A DNA stretch of 64,000 nt from contig CANCJV010000020.1 in NCBI GenBank assembly GCA_947378425.1, forward strand, positions 1-64,000. The letters are read 5' to 3'. Positions 1 through 8,706 of the stretch are shown piece by piece. The first letter of the stretch is position 1, and every line of letters starts with the position of its first letter. This DNA is from Synechococcaceae cyanobacterium. Its GTDB lineage: Bacteria; Cyanobacteriota; Cyanobacteriia; PCC-6307; Cyanobiaceae. Position numbers and translations under genes: made by a program. The notes under the pieces are model-generated. The model saw only the letters and a list, made by a program, of their open reading frames with translations, searched no databases and was not told where the DNA came from.

Positions 1-615
1 CGTGATCTTCAGGAACCACTGGCGCAGCTTGCGCTTTTCCACCAGGGCCCCGGAGCGCCAGGAGCGCCCTTCACCATCCACCTGCTCATTGGCCAGCACC
101 GTCTGGTCGATCGGATCCCAGTTGACCGTGGCCTCGCTGCGGTAGGCCAGGCCGGCATCGAGGAACTGCAGGAACAGCCACTGGGTCCAGCGGTAGTAGT
201 CGGCATGGCAGGTGGCCAGCTCCCGATCCCAGTCGATCGAGAGCCCGAGTCGCTGGAGCTGCTCCCGCATCTGGGCGATGTTCTGATCGGTCCAGGCGCC
301 GGGATCGACGCCCCGCTCGATCGCCGCGTTCTCCGCCGGCAGGCCGAAGGCATCCCAGCCCATCGGATGCAGCACGGCCCGCCCTCGCAGCCGTTGCACC
401 CGGGCGATCACGTCGGTGATCACGTAGTTGCGCACATGACCCATGTGCAGGCTCCCCGAGGGATAGGGGAACATCGACAGGGCGTAATAGGGCTCCGCTT
501 CTTCGCCAGCCTCCGTGGCAGCCGGCTCGGGGGTCTGGGCCAGTGCCTGGCTCTGCCAGCGCTGCTGCCAGAGTTCCTCGATCACCTGCGGCCGGTAGCG
601 GGAGGAATCGGTCAC
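1..615 (-). CDS. leuS: Leucyl-tRNA synthetase, N-terminal part (runs off window)
   Basis: Charges tRNA-Leu with leucine in the cytoplasm (class I synthetase). The 205 codons in the window begin with GTG, code for [20 protein letters not shown], and continue without a stop to the window edge. The class I HIGH signature appears as HMGH in the context [16 protein letters not shown], which is characteristic of bacterial LeuRS, followed by [13 protein letters not shown]. The remainder of the protein (editing domain, KMSKS loop, anticodon domain) lies outside the window. The next gene upstream, hfq, is on the same strand, 73 nt away. Identification is secure. The GTG start is the natural one because the family N-terminus aligns there. 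Confidence 0.95.
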   Translation of the reverse strand, partial: MTDSSRYRPQVIEELWQQRWQSQALAQTPEPAATEAGEEAEPYYALSMFPYPSGSLHMGHVRNYVITDVIARVQRLRGRAVLHPMGWDAFGLPAENAAIERGVDPGAWTDQNIAQMREQLQRLGLSIDWDRELATCHADYYRWTQWLFLQFLDAGLAYRSEATVNWDPIDQTVLANEQVDGEGRSWRSGALVEKRKLRQWFLKIT

Positions 616-688
616 GGGGGTTCGCTCGAGGGCCTGCGCTCAGGCGTGATCGTGCCATAACCCCAGGGCCAGAGGGGTTGGCTGCGGT

Positions 689-928
689 TCAGAGGAAGGC
701 CCGCAGCATCGACATGGCGTCGCGGTTGATCAGAACCAGGGGCATGTTGGCGTCCTGGTGCAGGGCCAGAAAGTCACTGTCCTGCCACTTGATCGTGCCC
801 ACCAGTTCCTGGCCTCCCACCATCGTCACCTGCACCATGGTGCGGTTACGGATCAGCTCCTGGACGTGCCGAACACTGGGCAGGCTGGTGTCGAGCCTGG
901 GCACGCGCTTGTCGAAGAAGCTCTGCAT
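689..928 (-). CDS. hfq: Cyanobacterial-type Hfq (Sm-like protein)
   Basis: A 79-residue Sm-fold protein. The Sm1-like strand pattern is visible (VQELIRNRTMVQVTMVGGQELVGTIKW), followed by a hydrophobic Sm2-like tail (MPLVLINRDAMSML). Cyanobacterial Hfq proteins are divergent: in Synechocystis the homologue binds the pilus ATPase PilB1 and is needed for phototaxis, and its RNA-binding surface is poorly conserved (established for the family). The canonical YKHA motif of enterobacterial Hfq is not present here, consistent with that group. The gene is divergent from dapF with only about 30 nt between the two start codons; an hfq-dapF neighbourhood is known from other cyanobacteria. The function in pilus or RNA biology is inferred by homology. 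Confidence 0.88.
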   Translation of the reverse strand: MQSFFDKRVPRLDTSLPSVRHVQELIRNRTMVQVTMVGGQELVGTIKWQDSDFLALHQDANMPLVLINRDAMSMLRAFL

Positions 929-960
929 AGGATCGAGCTGTGCCGGCGCTTGCAGGGATT

Positions 961-2316
961 GTGCTTCAGTTCAGCAAATATCAGGGACTAGGCAACGACT
1001 TCCTGCTTCTCGATGGCCGCCACCTGAGTGCCGGCGCAGACGATGAGGCCTTCGCTCTGACACCGGAGGCGATCCGCCGCCTGTGTGATCGTCGCTTCGG
1101 CGTCGGTGGCGATGGGGTGATCCTGGCCCTGCCTCCCCGGGAAGGCGGCGAACTGCGGATGCGCATTTTCAATGCCGATGGCAGCGAGCCCGAGATGTGC
1201 GGCAACGGCATCCGCTGCCTGGCGCGTTTTCTGGCGGACAGCGAGGGCGATGATCCCGGCCGTACGTGGCAGATCGAGACCCTCGCCGGGCGGATCGTGC
1301 CGGAGCTGCAGGCCGATGGCCGCATCTGTGTCGACATGGGCCGGCCGTTTCTGGAGCCCGCTGCGATTCCGACCCTGCTGGAGAGCGGCCTGGCCGGCTT
1401 GCCTCAGGGGGATCTGGTCATCGCCGGAGAGGCTCTGACCGTCGCCGCCGTCGGCATGGGCAATCCCCATGTCGTGATTCCGGTCCTCGATGTCGAGGCG
1501 GTCGATCTCGAGCTGCTGGGGGCTGCCCTGGAGGTGCATCCCGTGTTCCCGGCCCGCACCAACGTCCACTTTGTCCAGGTGCTGCATCCAGGCCACCTGG
1601 TGATGCGGGTCTGGGAGCGTGGCGCCGGCCCAACCCTGGCCTGCGGCACGGGGGCCTGCGCCACGCTGGTGGCCTGCCATCTGCTGGGCCTGAGCGAGCG
1701 CGGCGCCCGCCTCGACCTGCCGGGGGGGGCACTGGAGATCCACTGGGATGCCGCCAGCGATCACCTGTTCATGACCGGGCCGGCCGAAGCGGTCTTCGAG
1801 GGCGTGGTGGTGCCGGGTCTGATCAGCGGCGAGGACCAGCTGCCCCTGGCCTGGGAACCTGAGCCGGCGTCCGGGCCGCCATCCTCGTCGCCATCCGAGC
1901 AGAACCCGGACGTCGATCGCGCTTCGGAGTTTCCGGCAGCAACGACGGAACGACCCCAGGTCCCATCGGCGCCAGCCGCCGCCGCTGCTGTGGTGGCCTC
2001 CGCCAGCAGCGTCCCGGCCCCGGAGAGCGGCCGCAGCGCCACCTTCGACTGCGCCACGGCCTGCGTCAACGGCTGCATCCGCCCTGAGGCCTGTGCCAGC
2101 CAGGAAGCCCGGGACCGGGTGGCGGCTCTGCTGGGGGGGCGCTCTCTCGATGAACTGGTGGCGATCGCTTCCAACTCGGCCGAATCCCGTTTCCGCTCCC
2201 GCCTGGCCGCCGAGGCAGGCCTCGACCAAGCGGCTGACCAGGCTGCCGAAAGCACTGAGCCGACCACGAGCCCCATGGCTCGAGATCCCTGGCAGGCCCC
2301 AGGCGCCGATGGCTGA
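961..2316 (+). CDS. dapF: Diaminopimelate epimerase with a C-terminal extension
   Basis: Converts LL- to meso-diaminopimelate for lysine and peptidoglycan synthesis. The start is taken as GTG at 961 because it gives the family N-terminus MLQFSKYQGLGNDF; another GTG at 940 is in frame. The two catalytic cysteines lie in MCGNGIRC and ACGTGACA. The epimerase fold is complete by about residue 290, the normal family length. The frame then continues for about 160 codons: a Pro/Ala/Ser-rich linker (about 300-370) and a terminal segment with the cysteine pattern CATACVNGC...EAC followed by a predicted helical stretch (SLDELVAIASNSAE). That tail resembles, from memory, small stand-alone cyanobacterial proteins with an NGC-x-GDxCP motif. 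The gene overlaps the next gene by 8 nt. Confidence 0.93.
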   Translation: MLQFSKYQGLGNDFLLLDGRHLSAGADDEAFALTPEAIRRLCDRRFGVGGDGVILALPPREGGELRMRIFNADGSEPEMCGNGIRCLARFLADSEGDDPGRTWQIETLAGRIVPELQADGRICVDMGRPFLEPAAIPTLLESGLAGLPQGDLVIAGEALTVAAVGMGNPHVVIPVLDVEAVDLELLGAALEVHPVFPARTNVHFVQVLHPGHLVMRVWERGAGPTLACGTGACATLVACHLLGLSERGARLDLPGGALEIHWDAASDHLFMTGPAEAVFEGVVVPGLISGEDQLPLAWEPEPASGPPSSSPSEQNPDVDRASEFPAATTERPQVPSAPAAAAAVVASASSVPAPESGRSATFDCATACVNGCIRPEACASQEARDRVAALLGGRSLDELVAIASNSAESRFRSRLAAEAGLDQAADQAAESTEPTTSPMARDPWQAPGADG

Positions 2317-3646
2317 GCGACGTCCTCCCCGCAGCGGCGATCCCGGTGACCTCACGTCGGATTCCTGCGCAGCCGGGCCAACCCGTTACGGCGCCGCGGG
2401 GCCAACCAGCCCAGATTGCGCCGCTGCTGCGGCTCCAGCCGCAGCCGATCTGGGCCGCTATCTCGACGCCTCGGCCAGCAGTCCGCCCGCGCCTGCGGTG
2501 CTGGCGGCCATGGCGGCCATGGCGCCGCTGGCCTGGGCCAATCCCTCCAGCCTCCACGGCCCGGGCCTGGCGGCGGCCGAGTTGCTGGAGCGCAGCCGCA
2601 TCCGGATCGCCACCAGCCTGGGGGCTGAGCCTGGCCAGGTGATCTTCTGCTCCGGCGGCAGCGAGGCCATCCATCTGGCCCTGCTTGGCAGCGCCGCCCT
2701 GATGCCGCCCGGCCGGCTGTTGATCTCGGCTGTCGAGCATCCCGCCACCCGGGCGGCGGCGGCCCAGCTGCAGCGGCAGGGCTGGCAGGTGGAGATCCTG
2801 CCGGTGGATCGCTGTGGTCTGGTCGATCCCAGGCAGTTGGCCGAGCGGCTGGCGCCGCCAACCCGGCTGGTGTCGCTGATCTGGGGCCAGAGCGAGGTGG
2901 GCAGCCTGCAGCCGATCGCCAGCCTCGGGGCCCTCTGCCGCCAGGCCGGCGTGCGGCTGCATGTCGACGCCGTCCAGGTGGTGGGTCATGTGCCGCTGAA
3001 CCTGGCCGAGCTGCCGGTGGATCTGCTCAGTTGCACCGCCCACAAACTGCAGGGGCCCCGGGGTGTGGGGGCTCTGGTGCTGGCCGAAGGCATCGAACTG
3101 GCTCCGCTGATCGGCGGTGGTTCCCAGGAGGGCGGACGGCGGGGGGGCACCGAACCGGTGCTGCTGGCCCATGGTTTTGCCGAGGCTCTCGATCGGGCCA
3201 TGGCCCGGCTGGCCGCTGCGGATGGCCAGGATCCTTTATTGCATTTGCGGGATGGCCTCTGGCAGCGGCTCAGCCGGTTGGAAGGTCTGCGGCTCAGTGG
3301 ACCCCCTCCAGCTGCAACCGCCCAGCGCCTGCCCCACCACCTCAGTCTGCTGGTCTCCAGTGACGACGGCCGGCCGCTGTCGGGTCGGGCCCTGGTGCGA
3401 GCCCTGGCTCGGCGCGGCTGGGCTGTAAGCAGTGGTTCCGCCTGCAGCAGCGCCGGTTCGGCCGCAGGCTCGGGCGTCTCTGGCCGTGCGGCCAGTCCGA
3501 TCCTGCTGGCCATGGGGTATGGCGAATCGGAAGCCGCCAGCGGGCTGCGCCTGAGTCTGGGGCCCTGGCTGAAGCCGGAGGATCTGGAGCTGTTTCCAGC
3601 GGAGCTGGACAGGGCCCGCCGCGAGCTGCAGGCGAGCCTGGATTAG
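2309..3646 (+). CDS. Cysteine desulfurase-like class V aminotransferase
   Basis: PLP-dependent enzyme of the NifS/IscS type, expected to release sulfur from cysteine for Fe-S clusters or thiocofactors. The start is ATG at 2309 (MAERRPPRSG), inside the end of dapF. The first 50 residues are low-complexity Ala/Pro and not part of the fold. The conserved core begins at RYLDASASSPP; further marks are the SGGSEAIH turn, HVDAVQ, the PLP lysine in SCTAHKLQGPRG, GGSQEGGRRGGTEP, and the catalytic-cysteine loop SSGSACSS. The cysteine is present, which argues for true desulfurase chemistry and not an aminotransferase paralogue. Translational coupling with dapF is suggested by the overlap. Which sulfur acceptor it serves cannot be told from the sequence. 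Confidence 0.87.
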   Translation: MAERRPPRSGDPGDLTSDSCAAGPTRYGAAGPTSPDCAAAAAPAAADLGRYLDASASSPPAPAVLAAMAAMAPLAWANPSSLHGPGLAAAELLERSRIRIATSLGAEPGQVIFCSGGSEAIHLALLGSAALMPPGRLLISAVEHPATRAAAAQLQRQGWQVEILPVDRCGLVDPRQLAERLAPPTRLVSLIWGQSEVGSLQPIASLGALCRQAGVRLHVDAVQVVGHVPLNLAELPVDLLSCTAHKLQGPRGVGALVLAEGIELAPLIGGGSQEGGRRGGTEPVLLAHGFAEALDRAMARLAAADGQDPLLHLRDGLWQRLSRLEGLRLSGPPPAATAQRLPHHLSLLVSSDDGRPLSGRALVRALARRGWAVSSGSACSSAGSAAGSGVSGRAASPILLAMGYGESEAASGLRLSLGPWLKPEDLELFPAELDRARRELQASLD

Positions 3647-3783
3647 GGCCGTCTGCGCAGCCTGCGGCGAAGCCGTCCTGCCAGACCACGGCTGGCCAGG
3701 CCCTGAGCTGGCTCGGTAGGGTCCGGGCGCTCCGGCTCTCTGCTCCGCCGGACCACTGCACCGCCCCCCAGCGGCTCCCCGCC

Positions 3784-4473
3784 ATGCTTCCTGCCGATCT
3801 GCTCACCGCCGAGGCCGAGGCCCGCGCTGCTCTCCACCAGGCCCTGGCCTCCACCCCAGCCGGCCGCTGGACCGTGGAGTTTCGCTTTCAGGGATTGCGC
3901 TTGCTGCCCGTGGTGCTGCGGCTGAACGGGGCCCTGCTGGCGGCGGGCATGCCGCTGCGACTGCTGTTTGCCGACATGGGCGCCACAGCCCTGGCGCGAC
4001 GCGACGCCGGCGAGGCAGGGGCGAACATCGCCAGTTTCGGCGATCAGGAACGGCTGCAGGCGCAAGGCCCCAGCGACGGTCTGCTGCTGCTGGTCGGGGC
4101 CAGCCAGGCGGAGTATGGGCAGGTGGAGCGAATCTGCACCGCCCATCAGGGGCCGGTGGTGTTGCTCAATCCCCAGCTCGAAGATGCCACCGTCGGCATC
4201 GGCAGCGTCGCCCGGCAACGGCGCCGCGGCTTTCTGGCCCAGTGGCAGGCCGCCTACGCCCTGATCCCCCAGACCACCAGCGCCCTGCGCCGCGCCTGGC
4301 CAGGCGACTGGGAGCTCTACCGGCTCGATGCCGATGGCTATCGCCAGGTCGCCGACTTTGAGCGCAAACCCGATGGTGAGCAGCAGGAGCTGGCCCTCAG
4401 CGGCGGCCAGAGCCAGGGGCTGGGGGGCAACCTCAAGGCCCTGGGCGACCTGATCGAGGGGCTGCAGAACTGA
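3784..4473 (+). CDS. DUF1995 family protein
   Basis: A 229-residue protein of the DUF1995 family, found in cyanobacteria and plastids; a plant member (LPA3) is implicated in photosystem II assembly. Features that fit: an N-terminal segment ADLLTAEAEARAALHQAL, an RWTVEFRFQGLRLLP strand, the central DGLLLLVGAS strand followed by VVLLNPQLEDATVGIG, and a C-terminal WELYRLDADGYRQV region. No signal peptide or membrane segment is visible, so it should be cytoplasmic or peripheral. It follows the desulfurase gene by 137 nt on the same strand. A role in photosynthetic complex biogenesis is only an inference from the plant homologue. Confidence 0.78.
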   Translation: MLPADLLTAEAEARAALHQALASTPAGRWTVEFRFQGLRLLPVVLRLNGALLAAGMPLRLLFADMGATALARRDAGEAGANIASFGDQERLQAQGPSDGLLLLVGASQAEYGQVERICTAHQGPVVLLNPQLEDATVGIGSVARQRRRGFLAQWQAAYALIPQTTSALRRAWPGDWELYRLDADGYRQVADFERKPDGEQQELALSGGQSQGLGGNLKALGDLIEGLQN

Positions 4474-4560
4474 ACCCGGGCGCGACAGGCTTTTGGTGAT
4501 CGTCCCTGACTGGTGCCGACCGGGAACCCTGCGTAAGCTTCGCAGGATTTGTCGGTTCCC

Positions 4561-5085
4561 ATGGCCAGCGATACCTCCACCTCCCGCTCCTGGAATGTGA
4601 TCGACCTCGGCGCCGCCGCGGCGGTGCTGCTGGCTGTGGCCGGTGTGGTCTGGAGCCCCAAGCTCAGCGGGGCCGTGGCCAGCGCCACCGGCTCCATGCA
4701 AGCGGTCATCGTCACTGTGGATGTGCGCGGCGTGCCCTCCGCTGATCCGGTTTCTCTGCTCAAGAGTGCCGAAGCCGAAGGCAAGGTCTCGATTGTGATC
4801 CGCAACCAACCCCACGGCAGCGTGGCGATCCAGCGGGTGATTCCCCTGGATCGACGCTTGACGATCCTCACTCCCGATGGCCGCCTCGTCAGCGCCCCGG
4901 ATCCCAATCAGAAGACCTTCGGCACCTTTGATGGCCGTTTCGTCCTGCAGGGGGAAGGCCGCAAGACCAGTGGTGGCGTCGTCTTCGGCAACCAGACGAT
5001 CAAGATCGGCGCTCCGGTCGAGTTGGAGGGCGCCAATTACCGCTTCAACGGCACCGTCACCGATCTGCGCGTGGGCAAATCCTGA
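4561..5085 (+). CDS. DUF4330 family membrane-anchored protein
   Basis: A protein of 174 residues if started at ATG 4561 (MASDTSTSRSW); a TTG at 4549 in frame is less attractive. The N-terminus has one transmembrane segment (VIDLGAAAAVLLAVAGVVW), and the rest is predicted to be outside the cytoplasm. The remaining sequence (VIVTVDVRGVPSADPVSLLKSAEAEGKVSIVIRN and the end GTVTDLRVG) matches the pattern of cyanobacterial DUF4330 proteins. Function is unknown. It is separated from dacB by a single nucleotide, so the two are almost certainly cotranscribed; this places it plausibly in the envelope, but no specific role can be assigned. Confidence 0.75.
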   Translation: MASDTSTSRSWNVIDLGAAAAVLLAVAGVVWSPKLSGAVASATGSMQAVIVTVDVRGVPSADPVSLLKSAEAEGKVSIVIRNQPHGSVAIQRVIPLDRRLTILTPDGRLVSAPDPNQKTFGTFDGRFVLQGEGRKTSGGVVFGNQTIKIGAPVELEGANYRFNGTVTDLRVGKS

Positions 5086-5086
5086 G

Positions 5087-6430
5087 ATGACAACCAAGCA
5101 CTCCGTTTCGCTGCTGCTGCTCGCCGCCGCCCTCACGGCCCCGGGTCTCACGACTCCGAGCCTGGCCCAGCAGGTGGGGTCGGTTGCATCCCCATGGTCG
5201 CCGGCACTGCCTCCCAGCCGGGGCCTACAGCGCGCCCCAATGGCGGCGCTGCCGCCTCTGCCGGCTCCGGTGGGTCTGCCCCAGCTGCAGAGCCAGGTCA
5301 GCTGCCCCAGCCTGCAGCAGCGACTGGCGGCGCTGATCGGTTCGGAAGCCCCGGTCTGGAGCGTCAGCGTGGCTGACCCCAGCGGTCGGCTGCTGGCGGA
5401 TGTGAACGGCACCAGGCCCCGGGTGCCGGCCTCGAATCAGAAACTGCTGAGCACCGCATTTGCTCTCGATCGCCTCGGCCCCGACTTCCGCCTCCACACC
5501 AGTCTCTGGCGACTCAGTGATGGCACCCTGCGGCTGACGGGCCAGGGGGATCCGGATCTGGCGGTGCCCCATCTGCAGCGGTTCGCCAAGCTGGCCCTGG
5601 CCTCTTCGGGTGGATCACCGGGGACGGCGGTCAAGGTGCAACTGGCGGAGGAGCCGGCCCAGGGCTGGTGGCCCCAGGGCTGGAGTTATGGCGATCGCAG
5701 CTATGCCTACGGTGCCCCGATCACCCGGCTGGCGATCACCAGCAATGCGATCGAGGATGCGGTCAGCAATCCCGCCTCCCGGTTCACCACCCTGTTCCAG
5801 CGCGCCATGGCCCAGGCGGGTGCCAAGGCCCAGCTGAGCCTGGTGTCCGCTGATGCGCCGATGCCCAGGGACGCGGTGCTGGTGCACGAAGAGCCCTCGA
5901 CCACCATGCACGGGCTGCTGAGCCTGGCCAACACCGAAAGCCACAACTTCACCGCCGAGGTCTTGCTGCGCAGCGGCGCCGGAACCTGGAATGTCGATGA
6001 GGCCGCCCGCATCGAAACGGCCTGGCTCACCCAGCAGGGTCTGCCGATGCAGGGGGTTCGCATTCACGATGGCAGTGGTCTCGATCGCGGCGATCGACTC
6101 ACCTCACGGCTGCTGGCCGCTTTGCTGATGCGGATGGACCAGCACCCCTATGGCCGGGACTACATCGCTTCGATGTCGATTGCCGGCCAGCGGGGCACGA
6201 TGCGCCACCTGTTCAACGGCACCTCCCTGGATGGCCGCCTGTTCGGCAAGACCGGCACCCTCACCGGAGTGCGGGCGATCAGCGGTGTTCTCCAGACCAG
6301 CGACGGCCCGCGCTACGTGAGCGCCATCTCGAATGGCGCCAGCATGCCCAACCAGACGATCGGTCAGATCATGCGTCAGGTCCAGAACATCTCGCTGTGC
6401 AGCCAGGTTGCGTTGAACCAGGCCTATTGA
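5087..6430 (+). CDS. dacB: D-alanyl-D-alanine carboxypeptidase/endopeptidase (PBP4 type, family S13)
   Basis: Periplasmic penicillin-binding protein that trims or cleaves peptidoglycan cross-links. ATG at 5087 starts a clear signal peptide (SVSLLLLAAALTAPGLTTPSLA). All three catalytic motifs are visible: SxxK as SNQK at about residue 118, SxN as SHN near 284, and KTG in GKTGTLTG near 387. The family-typical TGQGDPDL segment and the large inserted region between SxxK and SxN are also present. A Pro/Ala-rich stretch of about 60 residues separates the signal peptide from the catalytic domain. The gene ends at a convergent junction with the coiled-coil gene, where a long perfect hairpin lies. Confidence 0.92.
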   Translation: MTTKHSVSLLLLAAALTAPGLTTPSLAQQVGSVASPWSPALPPSRGLQRAPMAALPPLPAPVGLPQLQSQVSCPSLQQRLAALIGSEAPVWSVSVADPSGRLLADVNGTRPRVPASNQKLLSTAFALDRLGPDFRLHTSLWRLSDGTLRLTGQGDPDLAVPHLQRFAKLALASSGGSPGTAVKVQLAEEPAQGWWPQGWSYGDRSYAYGAPITRLAITSNAIEDAVSNPASRFTTLFQRAMAQAGAKAQLSLVSADAPMPRDAVLVHEEPSTTMHGLLSLANTESHNFTAEVLLRSGAGTWNVDEAARIETAWLTQQGLPMQGVRIHDGSGLDRGDRLTSRLLAALLMRMDQHPYGRDYIASMSIAGQRGTMRHLFNGTSLDGRLFGKTGTLTGVRAISGVLQTSDGPRYVSAISNGASMPNQTIGQIMRQVQNISLCSQVALNQAY

Positions 6431-6571
6431 TCGCCCCAAGACTTGATCTCGCCACGGCTTGAATCGCAGACCGGACTGCTGGTTGATCGCCTGGTTTGAA
6501 GCTGAGTCCCAATGTGCGGCGCCCAAGTCCGTGGCAGTGCCAGGTCTCAATCAGACGTTGCCGTGCAATCT

Positions 6572-6616
6572 GCCTCCAGCCTCCTGATCCTGATGATGGA
6601 TCAGGAGGCTGGAGGC
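6572..6616. terminator. Long perfect hairpin between convergent genes
   Basis: The arms 6572-6590 and 6598-6616 are perfectly complementary over 19 bp with a 7-nt loop (TGATGAT). The hairpin sits between dacB, ending at 6430, and the convergent coiled-coil gene, ending at 6684, so it could stop transcription from both sides. There is no T-tract on either flank, so it is not a textbook intrinsic terminator; an RNA-stability element or a small palindromic repeat are alternatives. The rest of the 253-nt gap shows no gene. Confidence 0.6.
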
Positions 6617-6683
6617 CAGCTTCTGCCCCTCTCCCCCGGCAGGTGTGATTCTGTCCGCCTGGCCCCCCCTCGCGGGGGCCAGC

Positions 6684-7628
6684 TCAGCTGGCGATCCCTC
6701 TGGTGGCGGCGCGACGCATCCGGCCGGCTGCCCGGCGGGCCCGGTTCACGGGTTCGTTGTCTGCCATGGGGACTATCTCGGCAGCCGAGGGGGCTGGCCT
6801 GTCCTGGCTCTGCAGGCGACCCAGTTCATGGCGACCGCTGCTGACCACCTGGCTGAGTTCCTTCAGACGCACTTCCAGTTCGCCCAGCACCTGTTCGGCG
6901 TAGCGATTGGCACCCTCCTGGATGGAGTTGGACTCCTGGCGGCTGCGGGCCATCAGGGCCTCGCACTGTTGCTGAGTCTGCTTGCCGAACTGCAGGGCAT
7001 CGGCGTGCAGACGCTCCGCCTCCGCCTGGCTGTCCCGCTGGACGCGCAGACCCTCCTGCCGCACCGCTTCAAGCTCCTGCATCGCCTGTTGCCGAGCCCG
7101 CTCGTGGTGCTCGAGCAGTTGGCGATTGCGATCATTGGCCTCCTGCTCCAGTTGCTGGCGCCGGGCCTGGGCTTCCTGCTCCAGTTGCTGGCGGCGGCTG
7201 GCGTGCTGCTGCTCCATCTGGGCCATGCGGGACTGATGCTCCTGTTCCGCCTGGGCCACCTGCTGGCGCGCCTGCAGCATCATCTGCTCGCACTGCTGTC
7301 GGGCCTGGTCCCGCAGTTCCCCCACCTGGCGCTCAGCTTCCTGGCGGATGGCGGCCTGGTTGATCAGCTGCTCCCGCTCCCGGCGGGCCTTGGCGACGAT
7401 CTCCTCGGCCTGTTGGCGAGCCTTTTCAATGAAGCCCTCCCGCTGACGGATCAGCTCCTCGGCCTGGACGATCTGGGACGGGAGCGACTCGCGCAGGGCA
7501 TCCATCGTTTCGATGGCGTCCTGCTCATTGACGAGGCGGCCACCGCTGAAGGGGATGCGGCTGCCGTCGAGAACAATCTCCTCGAGCTGATCGAGCTGAT
7601 CGAGGACGGTGATGCGGGCCTCAGACAT
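6684..7628 (-). CDS. Long coiled-coil protein, DivIVA-like in layout
   Basis: A protein of 314 residues from ATG 7628 (MSEARITVLDQLDQLEE); an in-frame GTG lies 7 codons upstream. The N-terminal 70 residues (LEEIVLDGSRIPFSGGRLVNEQD) resemble the conserved head of cyanobacterial coiled-coil proteins sometimes named Cdv3/DivIVA-like or mis-annotated as ATPase subunit H. The body, about residues 75-250, is an almost uninterrupted Glu/Gln/Arg/Ala heptad-rich coiled coil. The C-terminus is basic (NRARRAAGRMRRAATRG), suggesting membrane or nucleic-acid contact. It is one nucleotide downstream of coaD on the same strand. A role in division or cell polarity is an inference from the family layout only; I could not check the homology. 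Confidence 0.7.
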   Translation of the reverse strand: MSEARITVLDQLDQLEEIVLDGSRIPFSGGRLVNEQDAIETMDALRESLPSQIVQAEELIRQREGFIEKARQQAEEIVAKARREREQLINQAAIRQEAERQVGELRDQARQQCEQMMLQARQQVAQAEQEHQSRMAQMEQQHASRRQQLEQEAQARRQQLEQEANDRNRQLLEHHERARQQAMQELEAVRQEGLRVQRDSQAEAERLHADALQFGKQTQQQCEALMARSRQESNSIQEGANRYAEQVLGELEVRLKELSQVVSSGRHELGRLQSQDRPAPSAAEIVPMADNEPVNRARRAAGRMRRAATRGIAS

Positions 7629-7629
7629 G

Positions 7630-8121
7630 TCAACCGTGGGGGGTTGCACGATTAAAGAGCCTGGCGAGGTCGGCCGCCACTCCTCGGGGCACCATGTGTT
7701 CGACCGCTCCTCCGAAGCGGGCGACTTCCTTGACGACCGAACTGCTCAGAAAGCTGTGCTGGACAGCGGTTGCCAGGAACAGGGTTTCGATGGCGGGAGC
7801 CAGGGTCTTGTTGGTGTGGGCAATCTGCAATTCGAATTCAAAGTCGCTCAGGGCCCGCAGGCCCCGCAGGATCACGGCGGCGCCACAGGCGCGGGCGAAC
7901 TCGACGGTGAGCCCGTCAAAACTGGCCACCTGCACCGAGGGCAAATGGCCGGTGGCCTCCCGGATCTGGTCGAGTCGTTGCTCCAGCGGGAAGCTCGGCT
8001 GCTTGCCGGGGTTCTGCAGCACCGCCACGGTGAGCCCGTCAAACAGCCGGGCGCTGCGCTCGATCAGATCCAGATGGCCGAGGGTGAGGGGATCGAAACT
8101 GCCTGGGTAGAGGGCGTGCAT
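7630..8121 (-). CDS. coaD: Phosphopantetheine adenylyltransferase
   Basis: Catalyses the penultimate step of coenzyme A synthesis, transferring AMP to 4'-phosphopantetheine. The start is ATG 8121 ([16 protein letters not shown]). The nucleotidyltransferase signature appears as [10 protein letters not shown] near the N-terminus, with the TLGH form of the (T/H)xGH motif; [12 protein letters not shown] and the C-terminal [16 protein letters not shown] (ISSS-type motif) are also typical. The length of 163 residues is normal. It is followed immediately by the coiled-coil gene, one nucleotide away, and is divergent from the flavin reductase gene. Confidence 0.95.
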   Translation of the reverse strand: MHALYPGSFDPLTLGHLDLIERSARLFDGLTVAVLQNPGKQPSFPLEQRLDQIREATGHLPSVQVASFDGLTVEFARACGAAVILRGLRALSDFEFELQIAHTNKTLAPAIETLFLATAVQHSFLSSSVVKEVARFGGAVEHMVPRGVAADLARLFNRATPHG

Positions 8122-8214
8122 CACGGCAATCCAGCGAGCGCAAGCCTATGGAGCGGCCTGCCCGGGGCAGGCCGGACTCCTTCCTAGAGTTGCCCCAACC
8201 CAGCGGCAAGGACC

Positions 8215-8706
8215 ATGAGCGAAACCGGTTTCGACCTGGCAGCCAAGAAGACCCTGCTGCGCAAGATCCCCCACGGTGTGTTCATCTGCGGGGTGGCCGA
8301 GGGAGAGGAGATCAATGGCTTCACGGCCAGCTGGGTCACCCAGGGCTCGTTTGAGCCGCCCCTGGTGGTGATGGCGGTGCGGGCCGACTCCACCAGCAAC
8401 GGCATCATTCAGCGCACCGGCCGCTTTTCGCTCAATGTGCTGGCCGCTGATCAGAAGGATCTGGCGGCAGTCTTTTTCAAACCCCAGAAGGGGATGGGCG
8501 GCCGCTTCGACGCTGCTCCCTTCCAGCTCGGGGCCCTAGGCCTGCCGATCCTGGATGAGGCCCTCGGCGCCGTCGAGTGTGAGCTGGTGGGGCAGGTGGC
8601 GGCGGGTGACCACACGGTGTTCGTGGGTGCGGTGAAGAACGCCGTGCTGCATCGGGACGGGGCGGCCCTGGAGCTCTCGGCCACCGGCTGGCAGTACGGG
8701 GGTTGA
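8215..8706 (+). CDS. Flavin reductase-like FMN-binding protein
   Basis: A 163-residue split-barrel flavoprotein of the flavin reductase-like domain family. Family marks: the N-terminal [23 protein letters not shown] strand pair, the [14 protein letters not shown] loop and [14 protein letters not shown], which together make the FMN pocket. Small stand-alone members can supply reduced flavin or act as diflavin-related electron carriers; the in vivo partner cannot be inferred here. In cyanobacteria the same domain is also fused at the C-terminus of flavodiiron proteins, but here it is alone. Its stop codon overlaps the TTG start proposed for uvrC. Confidence 0.8.
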   Translation: MSETGFDLAAKKTLLRKIPHGVFICGVAEGEEINGFTASWVTQGSFEPPLVVMAVRADSTSNGIIQRTGRFSLNVLAADQKDLAAVFFKPQKGMGGRFDAAPFQLGALGLPILDEALGAVECELVGQVAAGDHTVFVGAVKNAVLHRDGAALELSATGWQYGG

